A DNA stretch of 64,000 nucleotides from Longimicrobium sp. GTDB lineage: Bacteria; Gemmatimonadota; Gemmatimonadetes; Longimicrobiales; Longimicrobiaceae. This document shows, piece by piece, positions 1 to 9,253 of the stretch (the first letter of the stretch is position 1; every line of letters begins with the position of its first letter). Position numbers and translations under genes: made by a program. The stretch covers positions 62,001-126,000 of the forward strand of contig DASVQP010000027.1 of NCBI GenBank assembly GCA_036389135.1. Reading direction: 5' to 3'. Below the pieces are notes generated by a model. That model was not told the DNA's origin, made no database searches, and saw only the letters and a list, made by a program, of their open reading frames with translations.

Positions 1-2
1 GT

Positions 3-1361
3 GTTGAGCAGCTGCGCAAGCTACGCGCGCATCCATTCATCGACTACATAGAGCCCGCCGTTCTCAATTCGGCCGACCCGATCGCCGCGCCCGCTGCACC
101 CGCCTTCCAACTCGGGCTCCGCCCGAGTGAAAAGCGGCTGAGCTCTAGCAGTAGCAGCAGTTCGGGGGGTGACCCGAACTACGGTGCATACTATCTTAAT
201 GGGGATAGTGTCCCGTGGATTTTCAACAAGATGGAGATCGATCAGGCGTGGAGACGGAGCACAGGTGCGGGTGTAGTTATCGGGCTGATCGACTCTGGGA
301 TCGACATTTGGCAATATGGGCACCAGCTGTCCAACTTTGCAGCCAAGAGGGTTAACCCTTCGGAGCCCCTCCAAGATACGTTTGGGCACGGCACCCACCA
401 AGCCGGGGTTCTTGCGGCAAAGCGCGATGGGTATCACGTGGTAGGTGTGGCATACGGATCGAGCCCGTTGAGCATCAAGCACAGCGACTTCTACCTGGAC
501 GTTAGCACCTGGCGTGTCGCGGCCGCGCTTGATACCGCGGTGAAGTACAACGCGAAAGTGGTTCAGATGGCATTCCGCTGCGAAGACGAGAGTAACGCGG
601 TGTCGGATCGGCTGAGCCTCTACTACTGGTCCCCCTCATATGACGTGCTGTTTACCGCCGCGGTGGGTAGCGCCGGATGGTGGGGTCAGCTTGTTGAAGG
701 AGCGATGTTTCCGGCAGTCCACCCGGACGTGATCGCGGTTTCTGCGATTGACTTCTACACCGATACTCGGTACTCCGGGAGCCACCATAGCGACAAGGTG
801 GAACTCTCTGCTTACCACGGGCAACCCACCGTCGGGGCCATCGGGCTGGGTGAGCCGGAATGGACGACGAGTGCAAACAGCTCGAACGCATCTACTATCG
901 TGGCAGGCGTCGCGGCGCTCGTGAGGTCCAAGTACCCTTCGATGCGCAATTACGAGGTTCGTCAGCGGCTTATAAGTACTGCCCGTGATATCGGCCCCAC
1001 CGGCCGGGACCCGGACTCGGGGTACGGCCTCGTGATGGCGATGCGCGCTGTCGGGGGGATGTGGAATGCTGAGATTCTCGGCAACACTGTGAGTGGGGGT
1101 GGCTACAACGAGCCGGAAACGATGGATCTAACCGCAAACCCGCTCGGTGGGGAGGGTCCGTACTCATACCGCTGGCTCGGGCTGTTCAACGGAGTCACTG
1201 CCCGGACGATCCGCGTTACGGTTAGCCAGGGCGATCCGACCCACCACTACTCTGTTGAGGTGACGGATCACTCAGACGGATCCACCAAGATCGCGAGCGT
1301 TGCCATCAACCCGCCTCCAGGTAATACAACGTGCAACGATCCAACGGTGCTCGTCTGCTGA
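3..1361 (+). CDS. Subtilisin-like S8 serine protease, 5' end outside window
   Basis: The frame is open from the window edge, so the gene starts upstream; 452 residues are visible. The first 20 or so residues (…RAHPFIDYIEPA) look like the end of an inhibitor I9 propeptide, followed by a serine-rich linker. The S8 catalytic domain follows: Asp in GLIDSGID (codon near 291), His in GHGTHQAG (codon 387-389), and Ser in the box ANSSNASTIVAG (codon 882-884). The serine box departs from the usual GTSMATPHVAG, and the oxyanion-hole Asn of the AAGN motif is replaced (TAAVGSAG). About 110 C-terminal residues form an Ig/PKD-like domain (PYSYRWLG). Probably a secreted protease; activity is uncertain because of the atypical motifs. 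An internal ATG at 231 is unlikely to be the start because it would remove the propeptide. Confidence 0.9.
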   Translation, partial: VEQLRKLRAHPFIDYIEPAVLNSADPIAAPAAPAFQLGLRPSEKRLSSSSSSSSGGDPNYGAYYLNGDSVPWIFNKMEIDQAWRRSTGAGVVIGLIDSGIDIWQYGHQLSNFAAKRVNPSEPLQDTFGHGTHQAGVLAAKRDGYHVVGVAYGSSPLSIKHSDFYLDVSTWRVAAALDTAVKYNAKVVQMAFRCEDESNAVSDRLSLYYWSPSYDVLFTAAVGSAGWWGQLVEGAMFPAVHPDVIAVSAIDFYTDTRYSGSHHSDKVELSAYHGQPTVGAIGLGEPEWTTSANSSNASTIVAGVAALVRSKYPSMRNYEVRQRLISTARDIGPTGRDPDSGYGLVMAMRAVGGMWNAEILGNTVSGGGYNEPETMDLTANPLGGEGPYSYRWLGLFNGVTARTIRVTVSQGDPTHHYSVEVTDHSDGSTKIASVAINPPPGNTTCNDPTVLVC

Positions 1362-1816
1362 TAGCATTACTTCTTCGGACCGCGGCTCCGACTTTGGCGA
1401 TCCTTGGAGCATCGACCTCCATGGCAGCGCAGTCCTCCGTTAGAGAAGTTTCGCTGGGAATGGGGAGCCGGGGCGTGTTCTCCCTCCCGGTGGAGAACGA
1501 CACCGCGACACCGGTGTCCGTGGGAGCCGCATCGCTCGGGCTCCGGCGGCAAGCCTCGCTCAGCTCAACCCGCGCTCATTACTTACAGGAAGGGGAGCTC
1601 GCGAGAAAGGGCACACGCATTCGTGGCAGGACCGCGGGGGCGCTGATCGGAGCAGTTGTATTCGGGGCCGTAGGGCTCGCGGGCGGCTACGCGATCGATA
1701 ATGCCGAGCGGAGTCAAGGAACGAGAATCGGATCTGCGACTCTCGGTGGTGCCGCAGGAGGAGTTCTCATTGGAGCAGTGCTCGGTGGCGCCGTAGGCTG
1801 GCTGTTGGAACGCTAG
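1331..1816 (+). CDS. Exported glycine-zipper protein
   Basis: 161 residues from a GTG at 1331 that overlaps the 3' end of the protease by 31 nt, suggesting co-transcription. Residues 1-33 look like a signal peptide ending in MAAQ. The middle (about 34-95) is soluble and unrecognised. The last 62 residues hold two glycine-zipper membrane segments (GALIGAVVFGAVGLAGGYAI and GGAAGGVLIGAVLGGAVGWL), separated by a short polar linker. Such segments usually pack in membranes or oligomerise; no specific function can be assigned. The start is uncertain; a later start would remove the signal peptide. Confidence 0.65.
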   Translation: MQRSNGARLLIALLLRTAAPTLAILGASTSMAAQSSVREVSLGMGSRGVFSLPVENDTATPVSVGAASLGLRRQASLSSTRAHYLQEGELARKGTRIRGRTAGALIGAVVFGAVGLAGGYAIDNAERSQGTRIGSATLGGAAGGVLIGAVLGGAVGWLLER

Positions 1817-1987
1817 GGCGGGTCCGCAGCGGTGCGCCGGTGCAGGTGGGTTTCTTGTTCGGCGCTGCTCTTTCAGCTTCGAGGTCGGACGCCGGTTCTG
1901 CGAGTGAGCGTGATGGGAGCTTGGACCGCCCCATTCTGCGCACCCGCGGAGCCGGCGTCCGTCTTCTTCTACTTACCTCCGCTGTAT

Positions 1988-2035
1988 CGACGCATCCCCC
2001 TCCCCCAGGCAGTTTTGGGGGAGGAGGATGCGTCG
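1988..2035. repeat. C-rich/G-rich intergenic hairpin (CCTCCCCCA family, copy 1)
   Basis: Inverted repeat with arms CGACGCATCC-C-CCTCCCCCA and TGGGGGAGG-A-GGATGCGTCG around an 8-nt loop: 19 paired bases with one mismatch. It lies between the convergent ends of the glycine-zipper gene and the beta-barrel gene, so it could act as a bidirectional terminator, although no T-tract follows. The core CCTCCCCCAGG…TTGGGGGAGG recurs at 13386-13416. Confidence 0.7.
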
Positions 2036-2063
2036 CGGAGCGAGGCTGGGGGTGAGGGCCCCC

Positions 2064-2624
2064 TCAGAACGCGAAGCCGATGTTCACCAGGCGGATGCTC
2101 GGGATCACCACCGGGAGGTCGGATTCGTTGTCCACGTCGCCGCCGAGCAGGCGGCGGGCGCCGATGCCGGTGCCGATGAAGAAGCGGCGGTCGCGACCCA
2201 CCAGCCAGTTGTAGTTCAGCTCCACACCCACGATGAACGCGGACGAGGTCGGGCCGTCATCCTGCTGCGCCTGCGAGTCCACGATGAACTCGTCGAAATC
2301 CTCCTCGTCGGTCACCTGGCCGTAGCCCAGCGAGGCGCCGATGGAGAAGCCGGAGAGCGGGCGCGCCTGCGGATAGTAGCGGAACTTGGCCTCGATGGTC
2401 GCCAGCGCGTCGTTGTCCGCCGAGAAGTACGCCCCGGCCACACCCGCGGTGGAGGTGCTGCTGATCGCCCGCTCGTACTCGCCGTTGAAGTAGCCGAAGA
2501 GGAGGCCCAGCGGATTCGCGGAGATGACCTGCTGGTACGCGGGTACGGTGTCGGTCTGGGCGCGCGCCGGAGCAGCGGAGACCAGGGCGGCGGCTGCTAC
2601 GGCTGCGATGAATCGTTTCTTCAT
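2064..2624 (-). CDS. Small outer-membrane beta-barrel protein
   Basis: 186 residues from ATG at 2624. A clear signal peptide (MKKRFIAAVAAAALVSAAPARA) precedes an OmpX/OmpW-like region of alternating hydrophobic strands, including GLLFGYFNGEYERAI, FSIGASLGYGQV and FIVGVELNYNWLVG, and the chain ends in …LVNIGFAF, a typical barrel C-terminus with a final Phe. The frame stays open upstream, but a start further up would bury the signal peptide. Product is likely an outer-membrane porin-like or adhesive barrel; substrate unknown. Confidence 0.8.
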   Translation of the reverse strand: MKKRFIAAVAAAALVSAAPARAQTDTVPAYQQVISANPLGLLFGYFNGEYERAISSTSTAGVAGAYFSADNDALATIEAKFRYYPQARPLSGFSIGASLGYGQVTDEEDFDEFIVDSQAQQDDGPTSSAFIVGVELNYNWLVGRDRRFFIGTGIGARRLLGGDVDNESDLPVVIPSIRLVNIGFAF

Positions 2625-2734
2625 GGATACGGACCGTGTGTGGAGGAGTGGCGCTGGGAGCGGAGCCGGGAGCGGCTCCGATCGTGTATCTGCAGGCGAA
2701 TGCGCGAGCGCGGGCGGTTCTGACGGGGTCCTGC

Positions 2735-3559
2735 CTACACGGCCCAGCGCAGTTCCGGAATCCGCGGGATCTCGCCGATCTCGGCGGCAAGGGCATAGAA
2801 CGCCCGAAGCCCCTCGATCATGGACGGATCCAGGTCGAACGAAAGATCGCCCCAGTAGCGATCGAGGAACGCGGGCTCGAATCCGAAGTGCGGCCCCCAG
2901 CGCGCCGCCAGCTCCGCCCGGTTGCGCGCGCCGTACTCGCGCGAGGCCAGCAGGGTGCGGTGCAGGCGGCGCAGCGCGTTCGGGCTGCCCCCCGCCACCT
3001 GCCACACGGCGAAGGCGAAGGGGAGCCCAGTCTGCTGCCACCAAACTTCGCCAAGGTCGAAGCGGAAGGGAAGGGCGGGGTGCAGTCCTCCGCGAAGCGC
3101 CACGTCGCCGATGAAGAGCGCCGCGTCCGCGCCGCCGGCGAAGGGGTCGTCGCGCGCCTGGTCGAACCAGTGGAAGGTGGGCTCCACGCCCCACCGGGTG
3201 CGCAGCAGCACCTTGAGCAGCACCACCGATGTGGCCGACGCGGTGGGGATCGCCACCCGCGCCCGCTCGAGCGACTCGGGTGGGCGGCGCGCCAGGAAGA
3301 GGATGCTCCTCACCGGCCCACGCGACCCGATCACCAGCTGTGGCATGATGCCGTACGCATCCGCGTGCCGCGCGAACTCGATGCTGGACGACGGCGCCAC
3401 GTCGATCTCGCCGCGATCCAGCATTCCGTTCAGCTCCGAGGGCACCCCCTCCACCACCGAGAGCCCCGCCCCCAGCCCGCCATCCAGGATCCCCGCGTGC
3501 ACCGGGAAGCAGTTGCTGTACGTGATGTGCCCCAGCCTGAGCCCCCTCTCCTCGTCCAT
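2735..3559 (-). CDS. mqnA: Chorismate dehydratase MqnA (futalosine menaquinone pathway)
   Basis: 274 residues from ATG at 3559, which has a good Shine-Dalgarno (GGAGGGACG before the ATG); an upstream in-frame Met lies in the repeat at 3585-3670 and is rejected. MqnA dehydrates chorismate to 3-[(1-carboxyvinyl)oxy]benzoate, the first committed step of the futalosine route to menaquinone. Family features visible: N-terminal LRLGHITYSNCFPVHAG, then VPSELNGMLDRGEIDVAPSSSIEFARH, the periplasmic-binding-protein-like fold of this family. Length fits the family (about 270-290). No other mqn gene is in the window. The downstream neighbour on the same strand is the small beta-barrel gene. Confidence 0.9.
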   Translation of the reverse strand: MDEERGLRLGHITYSNCFPVHAGILDGGLGAGLSVVEGVPSELNGMLDRGEIDVAPSSSIEFARHADAYGIMPQLVIGSRGPVRSILFLARRPPESLERARVAIPTASATSVVLLKVLLRTRWGVEPTFHWFDQARDDPFAGGADAALFIGDVALRGGLHPALPFRFDLGEVWWQQTGLPFAFAVWQVAGGSPNALRRLHRTLLASREYGARNRAELAARWGPHFGFEPAFLDRYWGDLSFDLDPSMIEGLRAFYALAAEIGEIPRIPELRWAV

Positions 3560-3584
3560 CGTCCCTCCATCCGAAAGAAAAGCA

Positions 3585-3670
3585 TCACACAGAGAGCACG
3601 GAGGGAACAGCGAAGGCACAGAGAACTACCTTCAGTTGTTCTTGTCGTCCCCTCTGTGGCTCTGTGTGAG
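3585..3670. repeat. CACAGAG palindromic repeat, copy 1
   Basis: Imperfect palindrome: left arm CACACAGAGAGCACGGAGG, right arm CCTCTGTGGCTCTGTGTG, about 45 nt between arms. It starts 26 nt upstream of the mqnA ATG and covers the stop codon of the neighbouring kinase-like gene, so the last dozen codons of that gene are made of repeat sequence. Five further copies are in the window (26972, 28980, 53598, 56485, and a half copy at 58249). Confidence 0.85.
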
Positions 3671-4276
3671 GATGCGGTTGGTGGCCTCCCAGATCAGCTC
3701 CGCCGTCCCCTCTACCCCGAAGCGCGCCGTGTCGACGCTGAGGTGGTACAGGGCGGGATCGAGCCAGTCCTGTCCGAAGTGCTCGCGGACGTACGCGCGC
3801 CGGTCCGCGTCCGAGCGGCGCACGCGCTCGGTGGCGACGCGCTCGTCGAGGGCGAAGTGCTCCCTCACCCGCGCCACTCGTGCCGCGAACTGGGCGTGGA
3901 GGAGCACGTGAAAGGTGTCCGCGTGGCCACGCAGGATGCACTGCGCCCCGTGCCCCACGATGACCGCCGGCTCCTCTGCCGCGGCCTGGGCGACGATGCG
4001 CCGCGCCGCCTTCGCCGTCGCCTCGGGCGAGAGCGCGGCGGGGAGGCCGGCGAGCGATTCGGGGAAGCTCTCCGACAGGTAGAGCCCCAGCCGCTCCACG
4101 AAGCGCTCCACCCGCTCGGTGTTGGCCTCCACCTGCTCCGGCGCCACCTCCAGCTCCGCGGCGATCCGCTCCACCAGCGCGCGGTCCAGCAGGCGCCAGC
4201 CCAGCGCCTCGGCCAGCCGGTTGGCCACCGCCTCGCCGCGGGCGCCGAACTGCCTCGCAATCGTGACCACCGTCAT
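3632..4276 (-). CDS. Cytidylate kinase-like family protein
   Basis: 214 residues from ATG at 4276. The N-terminus MTVVTIARQFGARGEAVANR matches the cytidylate-kinase-like family (PF13189 type: ITISRQxGSGGREIA…), where a degenerate P-loop sits at the start. The later GHGAQCIL and the RxxR-type lid region (REHFALDERVATERVRRSD) also fit. The family resembles NMP kinases, but its substrate is not established. The C-terminal tail ILTQSHRGDDKNN is encoded by the CACAGAG repeat, suggesting that the original stop was overrun by repeat insertion. Same strand as mqnA, 72 nt upstream. Confidence 0.8.
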   Translation of the reverse strand: MTVVTIARQFGARGEAVANRLAEALGWRLLDRALVERIAAELEVAPEQVEANTERVERFVERLGLYLSESFPESLAGLPAALSPEATAKAARRIVAQAAAEEPAVIVGHGAQCILRGHADTFHVLLHAQFAARVARVREHFALDERVATERVRRSDADRRAYVREHFGQDWLDPALYHLSVDTARFGVEGTAELIWEATNRILTQSHRGDDKNN

Positions 4277-4417
4277 CCCGCGACCCCTCCGCCGAAGGTG
4301 CGCGCTGAGAATGCCCCCCGCCGCGTCCCCTTGTCAACGCGCGCGCACCGGCCTAACGTCCCACGACCCATCCCGATTCGCGAAAGAGCCCGCCGTTCCC
4401 TACACCCGGGGTCCTCC

Positions 4418-4764
4418 ATGTCCGGTCCGTCCACACCGCCGCCGCCCGACGTGCTCACCGCCGATGCGTGGGCGCGGCTGGAGAGCGACCCCGAGTTCCG
4501 CGCGCTGGTGGCCGCCAAGCGGCGCTTCATCCTCCCGGCCACGCTCTTCTTCGTGGTCTACTATTTCGCCCTCCCGGTGCTCGTGGGATACTTCCCCCGG
4601 GCGATGGGGCGCGACGTGGTGGGGAACGTGAACATCGCCTACCTCTTTGCGCTGTCGCAGTTCTTCATGGCGTGGATCCTCATGGTGATGTACGTGCGCC
4701 GAGCCCGCGCCTTCGACGCGCAGGCCGAGCGGATCGCGTCGCGCGCCCACGCGGGAGGTGCCCG

Positions 4765-4768
<4 letters not shown>
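4418..4768 (+). CDS. DUF485 inner-membrane protein, ActP partner
   Basis: 116 residues from ATG at 4418. It has two transmembrane segments (ILPATLFFVVYYFALPVLVG and YLFALSQFFMAWILMVMYV) joined by a short loop, the standard DUF485 (YjcH) layout. Its TGA overlaps the GTG start of actP in a GTGA arrangement, so the two are translationally coupled, as in the Escherichia coli acs-yjcH-actP operon. Likely role: accessory subunit of the acetate/solute symporter, mechanism not known. A very long open frame upstream is a shadow of the minus-strand genes. Confidence 0.88.
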
Positions 4769-6396
<1,628 letters not shown>

Positions 6397-6419
6397 GGGG
6401 CCCCCTCCCCCCCGACCCC

Positions 6420-6458
6420 CTCCCCCGCCCGCGGGGGCGCAGGGCGGGCGAGGGGGAG
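6420..6458. repeat. GC-rich hairpin after actP
   Basis: CTCCCCCGCCCGC pairs with GCGGGCGAGGGGGAG (GA bulge) around an 11-nt loop, 24 nt after the actP stop. No T-tract follows, so it is a transcript-end stabiliser or weak terminator at most. Composition resembles the C-rich hairpins at 1988 and 13386. Confidence 0.5.
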
Positions 6459-6554
6459 AATTCAATGTGCCGCTGCCGGCATCGCAGGCCCTCTCCCTGC
6501 TCGCGCTTGCGTGCATCCGTGCCGGTCCTCCGGTTCGCCCTGCCGCACCGATCC

Positions 6555-6715
6555 GTAGGGGCTGCGATTCATCGCGCCCGCCCTTTGCCTTCCTCGACCG
6601 ACGCCCACCGCACCGTAACCGGTAGGGGCAGACCTGCGTGTCTGCCCACCCTCGCCCCCACCTCCACCACCGCCCATCTGGCCGACATCCGTAGGGGCGC
6701 CCCGCGTGGCTGCCC
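6555..6715. repeat. GTAGGGGC composite intergenic repeat, copy A
   Basis: Three units, each starting GTAGGGGC, lie at 6555, 6622 and 6691, spaced 67-69 nt. The first reads GTAGGGGCTGCGATTCATCGC followed by GCCCGCCC; the second reads GTAGGGGCAGACCTGCGTGT followed by CTGCCC; the third ends in GTGGCTGCCC. An inverted, slightly diverged relative with two units lies at 13240-13332. The remainder of the 451-nt stretch between actP and the DUF2382 gene holds no convincing gene. Confidence 0.75.
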
Positions 6716-6847
6716 GTGCTCTCCCCCGCGCCTACCCCCGCCCCCGGGCCCGCATCCCGGAATGCCGCTTGCACTCCCCCGCCCGCACTCCGGGGGCGCG
6801 CTCCGCGCCGGCCGGACGGAACATGCCCTGGCTGGCGGGGAGGAACG

Positions 6848-7744
6848 ATGGACGTATCGATGGATGACCTTGTGTCGCTGGGCGAGCTGGGGGCGGGCGC
6901 GGACCTGGGGCTGATCGGCCGCCCCGTCTTCGCGGGCGACGGCACCCTGCTGGGCAACGTGGCGGACGTGCTGGGCGACGCCCGCGGCGAGGGGCCGCGC
7001 TTCATCGCCGTCGCGCTGGAGGCTTCGGTTGCACGCATCCCGGGTGGGAAACGCGTGTTCGTGCCCTATGGCAGCGCCCGCGTGGACGATGGACGGCGTG
7101 TGCACCTGGACGGCGTCACGGGCGAGAGCGCCGCAACCCTCCCCACCACGCCCACGAACACCCCGCTCCCCTTCCGGGACCCCGATGCCACCGTGCTGGA
7201 CCACGCCCGGGCCGCCGACTCGCTCGCGAACTCCGGCATCGTGGCTCAAGCGGCGGCCCAGGTGCACGGCGGGATCGGTACGGGCACGAGCGGGCTCACC
7301 GGCACCGCGCCCGCGGGCACGGGGACGCACGGGCTGGCCGCGGGTGCGCCGGCGCGCGAGCTTGCGGGGAGCGAGGAGCGGGTCGTGCTCTCCGAGGAGG
7401 AGCTGGTGGTGGGGAAGCGCGAGGTGCCGGTCGGCGAGGTGGTGGTGCAGAAGCACATCGAGGAGCAGGTCATCCGCCAGACCATCCCCGTGACGCGCGA
7501 GAAGGTGGAGGTGGAGCGCCGCCCCCTGCCCCCTGGCGCCGGGCTGGAGCCGCGCACCGAGGGCGACATCATGTACATCCCTCTCGTAGAGGAGGAGCTG
7601 GTCGTCACCAAGCGCCTCGTCGCCCGCGAGGAGCTCGTGATCCGCAAGACGCGCGTGATCGAGGAGCAGGTGATCGAAGAGACCGTGCGCCGCGAGCGCG
7701 CGGAGGTAATCGGGCCGGACGGCACGCGCGACGTCATCTCCTAG
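6848..7744 (+). CDS. PRC-barrel / DUF2382 (YsnF/AvaK) domain protein
   Basis: 298 residues from ATG at 6848, preceded by GGGGAGGAACG. The N-terminal part (about 10-95: LIGRPVFAGDGTLLGNVADV … FIAVALE … VFVPYGSARVDDGRRV) is PRC-barrel-like. A low-complexity Gly/Thr/Ala linker follows. The C-terminal 110 residues are a DUF2382 repeat region (ERVVLSEEELVVGKREVPVG, EEQVIRQTIPVTREKVEVER, IEEQVIEETVRRERAEVIG), charged and strand-rich. In other bacteria this architecture appears in general-stress proteins; the molecular role is unknown. No membrane segment or signal peptide. Transcribed alone. Confidence 0.85.
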   Translation: MDVSMDDLVSLGELGAGADLGLIGRPVFAGDGTLLGNVADVLGDARGEGPRFIAVALEASVARIPGGKRVFVPYGSARVDDGRRVHLDGVTGESAATLPTTPTNTPLPFRDPDATVLDHARAADSLANSGIVAQAAAQVHGGIGTGTSGLTGTAPAGTGTHGLAAGAPARELAGSEERVVLSEEELVVGKREVPVGEVVVQKHIEEQVIRQTIPVTREKVEVERRPLPPGAGLEPRTEGDIMYIPLVEEELVVTKRLVAREELVIRKTRVIEEQVIEETVRRERAEVIGPDGTRDVIS

Positions 7745-7764
7745 CGCGCCGTATGCGGCACACC

Positions 7765-7803
7765 CGAAGCGGGGCGGCTCCTGGCCTGGAGCGCCCCGCT
7801 TCG
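7765..7803. terminator. Hairpin between convergent genes
   Basis: CGAAGCGGGGCG and CGCCCCGCTTCG form a perfect 12-bp stem with a 15-nt loop, 20 nt after the DUF2382 stop and just before the 3' end of the convergent NTF2-like gene. Likely shared terminator; lacks a T-run. Confidence 0.6.
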
Positions 7804-7805
7804 CG

Positions 7806-8282
7806 TCAGGTCCCCGACGACTCGCGCATGTAGCGGGCGAGCTGACGGTTGGCGGTCGCGCGGACGCGGTTGCGCAGCAGCGGGCTCCAGCCCAGCAGCA
7901 GCCCCACGGGTCCGAGCGCCCTGCGCGACCAGCGCCAGAAGGAGAAGCTGTCTTCGTGGCGCACGATCAGCCCTTCGCGGAAGACGAAGCGCGCGTCGAT
8001 CTGGTTGTAAACCCTGCGGCCGGTCTGCGTAAAGGTGTAGATCGCCGCCCACTGCGCGCTCCCCTCCACATCGTCCGCGCGCACGCTGGAGCACTGGATA
8101 TCGAGATCCGCCGCGCGTGCACAGAGCATGCGCCACATGGCGGCGGCGCGGGCCACGTCCAGCTCGCCGAACGCGGGGTCGCTGAAGGTGGCCTCGGGAT
8201 GGTAGCACGCCTGCATGCCGTCGGCGTCGCGCGCCTGGAAGCAGGTGTAGAACCGGTGGATCAGCGCTTCGTTGGGATGCAT
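7806..8282 (-). CDS. Nuclear transport factor 2 (SnoaL-like) family protein
   Basis: 158 residues from ATG at 8282. The start NEALIHRFYTCFQARDADGMQACYHPEATFSDPAFGEL is the classic opening of the NTF2-like fold (helices, then F…DP motif), followed by an AAAMWRMLCARA helix and the strand AQWAAIYTFTQTGRRVYNQI. The long C-terminal tail (RALGPVGLLLGWSPLLRNRVR) is typical of the ketosteroid-isomerase-like subgroup seen in many actinobacteria and Gemmatimonadota. A small-molecule binding or isomerase role is possible; no substrate can be named. It lies 31 nt after the exonuclease III gene on the same strand. Confidence 0.85.
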   Translation of the reverse strand: MHPNEALIHRFYTCFQARDADGMQACYHPEATFSDPAFGELDVARAAAMWRMLCARAADLDIQCSSVRADDVEGSAQWAAIYTFTQTGRRVYNQIDARFVFREGLIVRHEDSFSFWRWSRRALGPVGLLLGWSPLLRNRVRATANRQLARYMRESSGT

Positions 8283-8313
8283 GGGCCACGGTCCGGGTGG
8301 AGGTGTGGGGCCG

Positions 8314-9090
8314 TCAATCGTCCGCGATCTCGATCCACGTCGGCACGTGGTCGCTGGACTTCTCCCACCCTCGAACCTCGCGGTCGATGCCCACCGCGGT
8401 CAGGCGCGGGGCCAGCGCGGGGCTCAGCAGCAGGTGGTCGATGCGCAGCCCCGCGTCGCGGCCGAACGCGTTGCGAAAGTAATCATAGAACGTGTAGATG
8501 CGCTGGTCAGGGTGCATCGTTCGGACGGCGTCGGTCCACCCCGCCTCGACCAGGCGCCGGAACGCATCCCGCACCTCCGGCTGAAAGAGCGCGTCCTCTA
8601 CCCAGCGCTCGGGCTTGTAGGCATCCAGATCGGTCGGGATCACGTTGTAGTCCCCGGCGAGTACCACCGGGCCGCCTTCGTCGAGGAGCTCGGCGGCCCG
8701 CTTCGCCAGCCGGTCCAGCCAGCGCAGCTTGTAGTCGAACTTCGGCCCGGGGCGCGGGTTGCCGTTGGGCAGGTAGAGGCACCCGATGCGAATGCCCCGT
8801 ACGGTCGCCTCGATGTAGCGGCTCTGCTCGTCCTCCGGCTCTCCGGCAAGGCCGCGGCGCACCTCCTCCGGCTCGCCGCCGCGCACCAGGATCGCCACCC
8901 CGTTCCACCCCTTCTGCCCGTGCCACGCCGCGCCGTAGCCAGCCGCCCGGATCGCCTCTTCCGGGATCTTCTCGGCAGGCGCCTTCAGCTCCTGCAGGCA
9001 CGCCACATCCGGCTTCATCTCCTCCAGCCAGCGCAGCAGGATTGGCAGCCGCGCGTTGATGCCGTTGACGTTGTACGTGGCGATCTTCAT
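8314..9090 (-). CDS. xth: Exodeoxyribonuclease III
   Basis: 258 residues from ATG at 9090 (MKIATYNVNGINARLP). Exonuclease III family motifs are all present: N7 in TYNVNGI, the metal-binding Glu in CLQELKAP, YLPNGNP, GDYNVIPTDLD and the terminal RIDHLLLSP…SSDHVPTWIE with the catalytic His. It degrades one strand of duplex DNA 3'-5' and cleaves at abasic sites in base-excision repair. Length matches the family (about 260-270). An open extension upstream lacks family similarity. It is followed by the NTF2-like gene on the same strand. Confidence 0.95.
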   Translation of the reverse strand: MKIATYNVNGINARLPILLRWLEEMKPDVACLQELKAPAEKIPEEAIRAAGYGAAWHGQKGWNGVAILVRGGEPEEVRRGLAGEPEDEQSRYIEATVRGIRIGCLYLPNGNPRPGPKFDYKLRWLDRLAKRAAELLDEGGPVVLAGDYNVIPTDLDAYKPERWVEDALFQPEVRDAFRRLVEAGWTDAVRTMHPDQRIYTFYDYFRNAFGRDAGLRIDHLLLSPALAPRLTAVGIDREVRGWEKSSDHVPTWIEIADD

Positions 9091-9171
9091 CGGGACGGGT
9101 GTTGGGGACGCGCCAGGATCGCGCGGTGAGTACGCGGGGAACGTGCCCGCGTCCACATCGTGCCAAATGGA

Positions 9172-9203
9172 AAGGGGAGCGGGCAGGTAAAGCCGCTCCC
9201 CTT
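9172..9203 (-). terminator. Terminator of the 9254-10288 gene
   Basis: AAGGGGAGCGG and CCGCTCCCCTT make a perfect 11-bp stem with a 10-nt loop. Read on the minus strand it lies about 50 nt after the stop of the outer-membrane protein gene and is followed by TTCCATTTGG, a weak U-rich tail. Confidence 0.65.
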
Positions 9204-9253
9204 GGACACTCACGTCATCAGCGATAATCCCGTCCGCGCCGGAGCAGCCTCCT

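Noticed and set aside
6555-6715. CRISPR-like array of three GTAGGGGC units at 67-69 nt spacing
   Set aside because: The units are not identical over a CRISPR-length repeat, spacers are partly similar, and no cas gene is present.
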